Positions 17,101 through 24,575 of a stretch of DNA of 64,000 nucleotides are shown here, piece after piece. Origin of the DNA: JALHNI01 sp044226365 (GTDB lineage: Bacteria > Acidobacteriota > Terriglobia > Bryobacterales > Bryobacteraceae); contig JBGAHE010000007.1 in assembly GCA_044226365.1 (NCBI GenBank), positions 37,515-101,514 of the forward strand, in the 5' to 3' direction. Positions within the stretch are counted from its first letter, which is position 1; every line of letters begins with the position of its first letter. The notes beneath the pieces are model-generated. The model was not told where the DNA came from, searched no databases, and worked only from the letters and a program-made list of their open reading frames with translations. The translations under genes were made by a program, and so were the position numbers.

Positions 17101-18462
17101 CCGATGGCGGATACCTTGCCCGGAGCGCTGCGCCGCGCGAATCTGCTGCTGGTGGCGCAAGAGACCCCAGTGCCGCTGACGCAAGCTCCCGGGGCAACGC
17201 TCGCTCCAGAACGAGCCACGCCGCCGGTGGTGGCGATGGCGGCGCCGCCCACGCCGGTCGCGGGAGGTCCGCTGATGCCGGACTTCAACGAGCCGATCGC
17301 TCCGACGCCGAATCTGCGGGACGAATTACAGGATCGGATCGAGGCCATTGCGGCGCGCAACACGCCGTACATGGGGTTTGGCGGCGGTGTGCGCGCGCGC
17401 AGCGGCGATGCCGGCTTTGAACGGTTGATCGTGCAGGAGGCCAATCTCGAGGCGAGCCTGGTGGCGCGCAATACGCTGCGCATTCTGGCTATCGCGCGAC
17501 CGACGTATCTGGATGGCGGCACGCCCGATGGACAGAGCTTGAAGCGCTTCGGCTTGCTGCCGGTGGGCTCGGCGTTTGACTCGCAATCAGTGGGCGGGGT
17601 AGGCGGCGAGTTGCAACTGTCGACGCAGACCTTTGGTTTGCGAGCTGGTGCGACGCCGCAGAACTTCCTGGCGCCGAACTTCGTGGGCGGGGTGCGCTTC
17701 CGTCCGGGCAATGGGCCGATTACGCTGCTCGCCGAACGCGAGGTGGTGCGTGATTCGTTGCTTTCCTACGCGGGCGTGCGCGACCCGATCAGCAATCGGG
17801 TTTGGGGCGGCGTGGTCTCCACGGGCGCCTCGGCGCAAGGACGCTTCGGCGGCGAGCAATCGGGCTTCTACGGCAGCGTCGGGTTCCAGCGACTCACAGG
17901 TAAGGAGGTGCTGGACAATCAGCGCCTGGACGGGAACATCGGCGCCTACTGGAAGCTGTTCGGCAATCAGGATGGCTCGCTCACGGGCGGCTTCAACCTC
18001 TTCGCCATGCACTACGAGAAGAACCTGCGGTTCTACACGCTGGGCCATGGCGGCTACTTCAGTCCGCAGCGTTATTTGCTGATGAGCTTCCCGCTCGAGT
18101 GGCGGGGACTGTATCGGCGGAAGGTGCAGTATGCGGTGCACGGCAGCCTGGGCTCGCAACACTTCGAAGAAGAGAGTGCGCCTTACTTCCCAACGCTGAC
18201 GGCGTTGCAGGGCAAAAACGGACCGGTGTATCCGCGCCGCTCGGCGACGGGCGCGAACTACGATATGGATGCGCGGGTGGCTTATCAGGTGACGCCGAAC
18301 TGGCATCTGGGGGTTTATTCGAACTTCAACAACTCGCGCGACTACAGTTCACAAGCGGTCGGCATCTACTTGCGCTTCTCGACTCGTCCGCGTTCGGTGA
18401 TGCAGGAATTCGGCTTGCCTTCGGTGCCGGATTGGAAAGGCTTGCGGCCCTTCGGCCTCTAA
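14125..18462 (+). CDS. bcsC: BcsC-like cellulose export protein: TPR scaffold plus outer-membrane barrel
   Basis: Outer-membrane exporter of cellulose, 1445 residues. It starts at GTG 14125, inside the end of bcsZ, with GGAGACAG just upstream. A signal peptide (about 1-26) is followed by an Ala/Pro-rich stretch and a long array of tetratricopeptide helices (about 50-930) that spans the periplasm. A Pro-rich, low-complexity linker (about 960-1080) leads to the C-terminal BcsC beta-barrel (about 1090-1445), seen as alternating aromatic strands such as GFYGSVGFQRLTG and the AMHYEKNLRFYTLGHGGYFSPQ segment typical of BCSC_C. The long Pro-rich linker before the barrel is more extended than I expect in enterobacterial BcsC. 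Confidence 0.93.
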   Translation: MNKGIVFFLGLPLALSVVEVRRAAAQTPAAQAPAAQTSAAPAAPATAEAVAAKARALDGRGRPDLAMQAWRQVLLVDPNHQEALASLARFAKQSGKTDESNAYLARLQKLNPNHPALTQVQSMRVLTQQQARLREAERLAGLQQFDRALQVYREVYGDDPPEGGQAIAFYETQAAVPGGWESATNALKALSEKYPQSEEYKLSLGRLLTYRPNTRLNGLRLLESIRNNSDLTNKARMAWRQALVWEGGNPQVAASLRAYVARYPDPELMKITPATPGSPAAPAAPQRTGLARTPTENAGFVALSANRLPEAEAQFEKALKENPGSPGALAGFGYIRMKQEDFAAAIEYFEKAGKDEPVVEESLEASRYFLAMKQATTAFKANDLDQAAASYQKALELRNNAPEALQGLAGALAKAGKWPDAMPVYERLTQTQPQQESAWMGWLIARYRTAGGDSLLSAVRQLPENTRLTLARTSVEYLAMVASATSDTGRAAEAKGYLQQAVDLANAKATPLSPETEMQFAGLFLRLGYPNEAATVFERATLTRPEAVEGWEGLAAALVQSHQEARAFRLLEKMPRAVSRQALNRAPFLRSLAAIQISMGGLDLARDFLKRSIEVDGSRFTAENVSAQLQLADLLVRQGDKAQAEASLRQMARTYPENPEVWKGLVSVLHLSGQDEQALDESRRVPAGVALALQEDADYVILLASLQDVLQQSDAALTLARRAADLLTRARRPLPADLKIQLAWLILKTDGDERELYTTLQALSTQSDLSAEQSQNVSRLWSSWSLKRSNVALAAGDFARATAILQAAIKIVPKDPALRSTLAGVYLKANQPANALKTYRDWGLVGGAATDYAGAIGAAVAAGEKTYAADWLAKGLNQWPADPTILKLAGQQAAAAGDLRKAERYWRAALLSIPESAVLEPQQAVRTISPAQVDPKKAIGDLLLGNEAARGGSPTGPTVLPSISAPAPANRNQPNQDRLVLPTPPGPRNPLQPMADTLPGALRRANLLLVAQETPVPLTQAPGATLAPERATPPVVAMAAPPTPVAGGPLMPDFNEPIAPTPNLRDELQDRIEAIAARNTPYMGFGGGVRARSGDAGFERLIVQEANLEASLVARNTLRILAIARPTYLDGGTPDGQSLKRFGLLPVGSAFDSQSVGGVGGELQLSTQTFGLRAGATPQNFLAPNFVGGVRFRPGNGPITLLAEREVVRDSLLSYAGVRDPISNRVWGGVVSTGASAQGRFGGEQSGFYGSVGFQRLTGKEVLDNQRLDGNIGAYWKLFGNQDGSLTGGFNLFAMHYEKNLRFYTLGHGGYFSPQRYLLMSFPLEWRGLYRRKVQYAVHGSLGSQHFEEESAPYFPTLTALQGKNGPVYPRRSATGANYDMDARVAYQVTPNWHLGVYSNFNNSRDYSSQAVGIYLRFSTRPRSVMQEFGLPSVPDWKGLRPFGL

Positions 18463-18470
18463 GACTCCCT

Positions 18471-20564
18471 ATGCTGAATCGAAACGCGCTGTGGGCGGCC
18501 GTCTGTCTGACGTCCGCCGCCTGCAGCCTTTCCGCCCAATCGCTCACCTGCCGTCGAGTCGACGTACCGGCAGCCGGTTTGCGCGCCGAAGGCCTGGCCG
18601 AACTACTCTCTGATGTGGTGCTCGATTGCACGGGCGGCACGCCGACCGCCGCGGGAGCGCCCCTGCCGCAGTTCGAGGTCATCGTCGTTTCCAGCACCAC
18701 GCTGGCCAATCGCGTGGTGCCGCCGCCCAAGGCGCCGACGACGCTGATTCTCGAGGGTCCGCTGGCGCCGGTGATCCTGTGGAACGATACGCTGCTGCTG
18801 GTGGACGATCCGGCGCCCGCGCGCCAGGCAGTGTGCCTGCCCGAGGAGGGCGCCGAGGGTTGTCCGGCGAAGGCCGGCACTGCGGGGCCGAACGTCTTCC
18901 AGGGCAAGCAACTGCAGAACAATGCGGTGATCTTTCGCCGCGTGCCGATTGACCCGCCGGGTGCGGGCAAGACGCGCCGGCTGCGCATCACCAATCTGCG
19001 CGCCAACGCCACTAAGATTCCGCTGACGCCGGCGCCGCGCAACCTCACGCTGAACACGCAAGTGTTCGATTCGGGCGGGCGGTTGTTGCCGATCGATCAG
19101 GCGGAGGTGGTGGCGGGCGTGGCCGCGCCGGGCGTGAAGGCGGCGATCCGTACCGCTGACGACACGGCGGTCGCACCGACGGCGGCGGCACTGCTGGTGA
19201 CGCCGGCCATGATCCCGCAGAACAATCCGGGCCGCGGGCTTGGCTTCAACATCAAGTTCACCGAAGGCTTTGCCAGTGCCTTTCGCCGGCGCAGCCTGGC
19301 CACCAGCGGCGCCGACCCAACCTTCCTGGCGAGCCAGGCCGAAGCGGGCGCGCGGCTGAACACCGAGAGCGGTTTCTTCAATGGCCGGTTCCCCGATAAG
19401 AACAATTTGAACCTGGCGGGCCTGGCCGATTCCGGCACGCGCTTGAAGCTCGTGCTCAGTGACATTCCGGACAACGTCTTCTTCCTGGTGAGCGTGCGCG
19501 ACGTGGCGCCCGGCACCACCAACTACTCGACGGCGCCGCGCGCGATTCTCTCCTACACGGACGAGAACGGCTACGGGCCGTTCCTCGAGACGTTCGCGTC
19601 GAACGATGGCTTTACGATCATCCGGCCCGCCAATGGCGTGGTGACGCTGGCGTGGGAAGTGGTCTCGAGCGATCCCGACAAGGTCGAAGAGATCAGTTTC
19701 AATATTCGGCTGTTTGCGCCGAACGGCGTGGCTCAGTTGGGCACGGCGACTTATCTGGCGACCCTGGCGCCAATTCATCCGGGTGTGGAGGTGCAGCATC
19801 CGCCGACGATCGCGCCGGTCCCGGCGTTTATGGACGATCCGCTGGCCGAGCCTCAGGTGGCCTTTCGCGTGGTTCCGACGCTCTCCACTGGAGACCTGAT
19901 CAGCGTGTCGGCCGCCACGTATAGCTCCAACACCGTGGCGCCGGAGTCTCTGGTGAGCGGCTTTGCGCGCGGCCTCGCGCCGGTGACGGAGGTCTCGGGC
20001 GGATCGCCCGCGGTGAGCCTGGCGGGTTCGAGCGTCAACATCGTTGACTTTGCCGGGGTGCGCCGCACGGCTCCGCTACTGCTGGCGGCGCCCAATCAGG
20101 TGAACTATGTGGTGAACGCGGGCACGGCGATGGGCGATGCAGTGGTCAGCATCAGCAACAGCGGGCAGAATGTGGCGATCGGCTATCTGAAGGTGGTCCC
20201 GGTGGCGCCGGGCCTGTTCTCGGCGAATGGTTCGGGACAGGGTCTGGCGTTGGGCGAAGCGGTCTTGAACGGACGTAGCACGCCGTTGAGCGAGCCGGTC
20301 GACGTCGGCGCCGATGTCGCCAACACCTTCGTAACGCTTTACGGCACGGGCTTTCGCGGACGCACCAGCCTGACTGGGGTGCGGCTGCAGATCGGCGGCG
20401 TCGCCGTCCCGGTGAGCTTCGCCGGGCCGCATGCGCAGTTGCCTGGAGTCGATCAGGTGAGTGCGGGGCCGCTGCCGCTTTCACTGCGGGGACGCGGCGA
20501 GGTGCCGGTGGAACTGGTGGTGGACGGCAAAGCCGCCAATGCGCTCAGCCTGGTGGTGAAGTAG
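18471..20564 (+). CDS. Secreted protein with C-terminal TIGR03437 (Solibacter-type) domain
   Basis: 697-residue exported protein that begins 8 bp after bcsC, so it is almost certainly the last gene of the cellulose operon. A signal peptide (1-22, ending in LSAQ) precedes a Cys-containing N-terminal region and several beta-rich domains. The C-terminal 200 residues carry the TIGR03437 pattern: APNQVNYVV, PGLFSANGSGQG, FVTLYGTGFRG, and PGVDQVSAGPLP. The function of the family is not known. Position suggests an extracellular or surface component linked to the cellulose matrix, but that is inference. I chose ATG 18471 because it gives the signal peptide; the longer open frame runs back through bcsC. 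Confidence 0.85.
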   Translation: MLNRNALWAAVCLTSAACSLSAQSLTCRRVDVPAAGLRAEGLAELLSDVVLDCTGGTPTAAGAPLPQFEVIVVSSTTLANRVVPPPKAPTTLILEGPLAPVILWNDTLLLVDDPAPARQAVCLPEEGAEGCPAKAGTAGPNVFQGKQLQNNAVIFRRVPIDPPGAGKTRRLRITNLRANATKIPLTPAPRNLTLNTQVFDSGGRLLPIDQAEVVAGVAAPGVKAAIRTADDTAVAPTAAALLVTPAMIPQNNPGRGLGFNIKFTEGFASAFRRRSLATSGADPTFLASQAEAGARLNTESGFFNGRFPDKNNLNLAGLADSGTRLKLVLSDIPDNVFFLVSVRDVAPGTTNYSTAPRAILSYTDENGYGPFLETFASNDGFTIIRPANGVVTLAWEVVSSDPDKVEEISFNIRLFAPNGVAQLGTATYLATLAPIHPGVEVQHPPTIAPVPAFMDDPLAEPQVAFRVVPTLSTGDLISVSAATYSSNTVAPESLVSGFARGLAPVTEVSGGSPAVSLAGSSVNIVDFAGVRRTAPLLLAAPNQVNYVVNAGTAMGDAVVSISNSGQNVAIGYLKVVPVAPGLFSANGSGQGLALGEAVLNGRSTPLSEPVDVGADVANTFVTLYGTGFRGRTSLTGVRLQIGGVAVPVSFAGPHAQLPGVDQVSAGPLPLSLRGRGEVPVELVVDGKAANALSLVVK

Positions 20565-20573
20565 CTCGGCGGC

Positions 20574-23462
20574 TTAAGGCTCGATGCCCCAAACCAGCAC
20601 GCGGTCCCGATAGAGCGTCACGCGATCCCATTCGGTGAGCGTACGCTTGGCCGCATCGAAGGAGTAGTCGTTGGTCTGATCAAAGTCCGACCAATCTTCT
20701 TTCGAGACGCGCAGTTGGATCTCACCGCTATCGCCTGCCGCGGGCACCGGACGGGCGGCCGTGTCGAAGCTCACTTCGAGATAAGTGACGCCACCGCCCA
20801 CGTCGACAAAGCGCATCTTGATGTTGGCGCAATCGATCGCGGCCCAGTCGCACCAGGCGTTCAAGGGCTTGGGGGCATCAGGGGTGAAGTAATAGCGCAG
20901 GGTCAGTTGGGAGTGCGGCACCGGGCTATCGCCGGCATTGACGATCTTGAAGTGCGGCCCCAACTGATTGCCTCGTTCGGCGGCGAAGTTCGCGCGATAG
21001 AAAGCGCGCAGTTGCGACACCACGGGAGCCGCGGCATCGACAATGAGTTCGAAGCTGCCCGTGACGCGCACGCCAGTCTGGTCGGTCACTTCGAGGTCAA
21101 ATTGCGTGGTGCCGATGTTGGCCGCCTTACCGGAGATGACGCCTTCGGAAAGCGTCAGCCCCGCGGGCAGCGAACCATTCACCACGGCCCAGGTATACGG
21201 TCCAATGCCACCGTTGGCTTCGAGGCGCACCGTATAGCTGCCGCCCACATGCGCCACGGCGAGCGCGCGCGTGCTGATTTCAAGCGCCGCGGGCGGGGCT
21301 ACCGTCAGGCGCAATTCTTTGGTAGCGACGACGCCCAACTGGTCGGTGACATTCACCGGGAGCGTCAAATCCACTGACGCAGTCGCCAGACCGCTGAGGA
21401 CGCCGGTGGCGGCATCGAGGACGAGGCCTTCGGGCAAGCCGCCTTCGAGGCTCCAGCGATAAGGCGGCACGCCGCCGGTGGCGGCGAGCGAGGCGCGATA
21501 GGTCTTGCCGGCGGTGGCGCCAGGCAGTTCGGGCGTCAGGATGCTGAGTTCGGCGGGTTTGCCGCGCGCGGGCTCCTGCCCCCACACCAGCAGGCTGTTC
21601 TCATAGAGCGCGATGCGCGTCGTCTTCAGCAGGCCGGGCGCGGGGTAGGCGAGGCCGGTGGCGGACCAGTCGTTCGAAGAATCCCAAGCGGCGCGGCTGG
21701 TGAGGCGGAACTGCACCTGCTTGCGGTAGGCGCTTTGCCCGGCCGGGGCGAGATCGGCACACGTGATGTCGACGTAAGCCACCAGGTCGGACCAGCGCGC
21801 CGGCGTGCTGATCGCGCCGCACTGGTTGAAGCCGGTGCTCGCCGTGAGATCGCCCAGGTCATTCGAATCAGGCGTGAAGAAGTAGCGCAAGGTGAGCGCC
21901 TTGGTGCGGCGCGCCGGCCAGGCCGACTGGTTATTCACGTAAGCGGCGATCTCGGTGTAGTTCGCCCCCTGCGCATTGATCGACGCTTCGACAAAGAGCT
22001 CATCGCGATTGCGAACTTCGGTCGGCGGGAAAGTCGCGAGCGGCGTGCCGCCGTAGCGGCGATACATGCGCGCCAAGGCACCAACGAAGGCGGCGTTATA
22101 GTCGAGCGCCACTTCGTTTTTCACATAGTCCGTGCGGGAGTCCGCGTAGCCGTCGGAGGCATCGGGGCCGCCGACCAGCGCGCCGTAGAGCACATGCACC
22201 GACTCGGTCGGCGAGTTGATGTTATCGGCATAAGAACCGTGCGCCGTCCGGTGATGCGGGTTGCGTGGCGCGTTCGGCCCGAAGCCCACCACGTAGCTGC
22301 TTTGGCGCGGATTGTCGCCCAGCATGTAATTCATCTGCCGCTCGGCGAAGTTCACATACCGCGCGGCGCGCACCGAGTCCTGACTGCCGCTTTGCAGCCA
22401 ATCGCTATAGATGAAGGCCAGCAACGCGGTATTGGCGGCGTAGCGGAGTGAGCCCCACTGGTCGAGCCAGGCCAAGCCGCCGGGCGTGTAGCGCACGCGC
22501 TCGCCGTTGAAGCCACTGGTCCAGTAGTCGAGCCAGCGCTCGGCGTCAGCGCGATATTCCTGCTGCCCGGTAAGCTGAGCCATCAGCACGTAAGTGCCGT
22601 AAGTCTTATCGTCCCAACCGTGGGTCCACTTATAGACACGGTGCGGCGTGCCGTTTTCGCGGCCCAGATTGTTGTAAGCCTGGGTGGCTTTGGTGAGGTA
22701 GTCGGCTTTCTTGGTGGCGCGATACAGCCACGCCGCGCCCCAAGCTAACTCGTCTTCGTAGCCGGACCAGGAGTTATAAAAGGAAGCCGCATTCTTGATG
22801 CAATCGGTATAACGGCCGCGATAACGGTCCGCAAACCGATAAAGCGACTCGGCGCGCGCCAGCAAGGTGGTGGCGTAGCTCTCGTCGCCGTTGGCTTGGA
22901 AGACCATGGCCGAGGCGGCGAGCGCGGCGGCAGTTTCAGCGGCTAAGTCCGAACCCGGGCAGGCGGCGGAAATCTTGAACGACGGGCGCGCCATGGGCAA
23001 CACTTCGGCGGCGCCCCAAAACGCATGGTCGGCTTCGCCGTTGCCGACTTGGCCCCATAGTTCATCCGGCGTAGTACTCGCACGGAGAAAGTAATCCGTG
23101 GCCCAACGCAGGTTGGCGAGTAAGTGCGGCATCTGCTTCGAGTCGCGATAGGCACCGGGATACTCGATCGCGCCCCAGGCCATCAGCGTGACGGACGACG
23201 CCATGGGGAAGCCGAATTTAACGTGGTCGCCGGCGTCATAGAAGCCGCCCGTTAAGTCGACTTTGTTATCGGCGCCATCGGTGAGGGCAGAGTCGCCACG
23301 CCAGGGCACACGATTCGACGCACCTAAAGCGCCGGAGCGCTGCGCGTCATAGAAATAAAGGGTTTTCTGTAAGGCTTCGCCGTAATTTCGCTGCGAAACT
23401 TCCTGCGCAGAGCCAACGGCCGCGGAGGCGATGAGGAATGCCAAAATGCCGCAACTCCGCAT
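20574..23462 (-). CDS. GH9 endoglucanase with two CBM3 domains and Ig-like linkers
   Basis: Secreted cellulase of 962 residues. A signal peptide (1-19) is followed by a GH9 catalytic domain (about 25-475) with the DAGDH nucleophile-base motif (Asp76, Asp79), the HHRTAHGS active-site block (403-410) and catalytic Glu450 in KNEVALDYN. Then come a CBM3 domain (about 485-635), two putative Ig-type (He_PIG) repeats (about 640-810, each with GGxxPYxW and LPxGL), and a second CBM3 (about 815-962) ending LVWGIEP. The two CBM3 domains are closely similar in their ends (LVWGQEP and LVWGIEP), suggesting duplication. It converges on the cellulose operon with a 9-bp gap. Confidence 0.93.
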   Translation of the reverse strand: MRSCGILAFLIASAAVGSAQEVSQRNYGEALQKTLYFYDAQRSGALGASNRVPWRGDSALTDGADNKVDLTGGFYDAGDHVKFGFPMASSVTLMAWGAIEYPGAYRDSKQMPHLLANLRWATDYFLRASTTPDELWGQVGNGEADHAFWGAAEVLPMARPSFKISAACPGSDLAAETAAALAASAMVFQANGDESYATTLLARAESLYRFADRYRGRYTDCIKNAASFYNSWSGYEDELAWGAAWLYRATKKADYLTKATQAYNNLGRENGTPHRVYKWTHGWDDKTYGTYVLMAQLTGQQEYRADAERWLDYWTSGFNGERVRYTPGGLAWLDQWGSLRYAANTALLAFIYSDWLQSGSQDSVRAARYVNFAERQMNYMLGDNPRQSSYVVGFGPNAPRNPHHRTAHGSYADNINSPTESVHVLYGALVGGPDASDGYADSRTDYVKNEVALDYNAAFVGALARMYRRYGGTPLATFPPTEVRNRDELFVEASINAQGANYTEIAAYVNNQSAWPARRTKALTLRYFFTPDSNDLGDLTASTGFNQCGAISTPARWSDLVAYVDITCADLAPAGQSAYRKQVQFRLTSRAAWDSSNDWSATGLAYPAPGLLKTTRIALYENSLLVWGQEPARGKPAELSILTPELPGATAGKTYRASLAATGGVPPYRWSLEGGLPEGLVLDAATGVLSGLATASVDLTLPVNVTDQLGVVATKELRLTVAPPAALEISTRALAVAHVGGSYTVRLEANGGIGPYTWAVVNGSLPAGLTLSEGVISGKAANIGTTQFDLEVTDQTGVRVTGSFELIVDAAAPVVSQLRAFYRANFAAERGNQLGPHFKIVNAGDSPVPHSQLTLRYYFTPDAPKPLNAWCDWAAIDCANIKMRFVDVGGGVTYLEVSFDTAARPVPAAGDSGEIQLRVSKEDWSDFDQTNDYSFDAAKRTLTEWDRVTLYRDRVLVWGIEP

Positions 23463-23543
23463 TGTCTAATAATACTACGCTTCCGTGTTTTTGGATTTAG
23501 AATTCTTGCGGACGCCGGCGCGTGTTAAAACGGTAGCGATCCC

Positions 23544-24575
23544 ATGAAAGCGCTACTTCTCGAACAGTACATGCAACTCGGCTATCAGGATGTGCCTGAG
23601 CCGACCATCGGCCCCGACGAGGTGCTGATCCGTGTGAAAGCCTGCGGCATCTGCGGCTCGGACGTGCATGGGCTGGATGGTTCCACCGGCCGCCGCATCC
23701 CTCCGATCGTGATGGGACATGAGGCGGCGGGGGTGATCGAAGAGGTCGGGGGAAATGTGAAGGGCTGGGCGAAGGGCGACCGCGTCACCTTCGACTCCAC
23801 CGTCTCCTGCGGCCAGTGCTACTTCTGTTCGCGTGGCGAAATCAACCTGTGCGACAACCGGCAGGTGCTGGGCGTCTCCTGCGGCGAGTTCCGCCGTCAC
23901 GGCGCGTTCGCTGAACTGGTCTCGGTGCCGGCCCGCATTCTCTACAAGCTTCCCGACACGCTGGACTTCGCGCGCGCCGCGATGATCGAAGCTGTCTCCA
24001 TCGCCGTGCACGCCGTCAACATCACGCCCAAGAGCCTGGGCGATACGGCCGTGGTGGTGGGCAGCGGCATGATCGGCCTGTTGACGATTCAGGCCGCCAA
24101 GGCCGCCGGCTTTGCGCGGGTCTTCGCCGTGGATCTGGACGACAACAAGCTCGAAGCCGCCAAGCGCCTGGGCGCCGAAGTGGGCCTGAACCCGAAGAAT
24201 GTCGATGTGCCCAAGGCGATCCAGGAGCTCACCGGCGGGCGGGGCGCCGATGTGGCCCTCGAAGCCGTGGGCGCGGCCGCCCCCATCAAGACGGCCATCC
24301 TGAGCGTGAAGAAGGGCGGCACGGTCACCCTGATCGGCAACCTGTCGCCGAACATCGAACTGCCGCTGCAGGCGGTGGTCACGCGCCAGATTCGTCTGCA
24401 GGGCTCCTGTGCTTCGAACGGCGAATACCCGGCCTGCATTGAGTTACTGGCCAATGGCACCATCAATGTCGACGAGATGATCAGCGCGCGCGCGCCGCTC
24501 GCCGAAGGCGCCGACTGGTTCAAGCGTCTCTACTCGCACGAGCCCAACCTGATGAAGGTGATTCTCGAGCCCTAG
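23544..24575 (+). CDS. Zinc-dependent medium-chain alcohol/polyol dehydrogenase
   Basis: MDR-family dehydrogenase of 343 residues. The catalytic zinc site is CGICGSDVHG (Cys near 36) with GHEAAGVI, and the structural zinc site has four Cys in the SCGQCYFCSRGEINLC stretch. The NAD(P) site appears as VVVGSGMIGLL. It most resembles polyol or galactitol-phosphate/threonine dehydrogenases; the substrate is not determined. It is divergent from the GH9 gene across an 81-bp AT-rich gap and its stop overlaps that of the ADOP permease by 3 bases. Confidence 0.85.
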   Translation: MKALLLEQYMQLGYQDVPEPTIGPDEVLIRVKACGICGSDVHGLDGSTGRRIPPIVMGHEAAGVIEEVGGNVKGWAKGDRVTFDSTVSCGQCYFCSRGEINLCDNRQVLGVSCGEFRRHGAFAELVSVPARILYKLPDTLDFARAAMIEAVSIAVHAVNITPKSLGDTAVVVGSGMIGLLTIQAAKAAGFARVFAVDLDDNKLEAAKRLGAEVGLNPKNVDVPKAIQELTGGRGADVALEAVGAAAPIKTAILSVKKGGTVTLIGNLSPNIELPLQAVVTRQIRLQGSCASNGEYPACIELLANGTINVDEMISARAPLAEGADWFKRLYSHEPNLMKVILEP

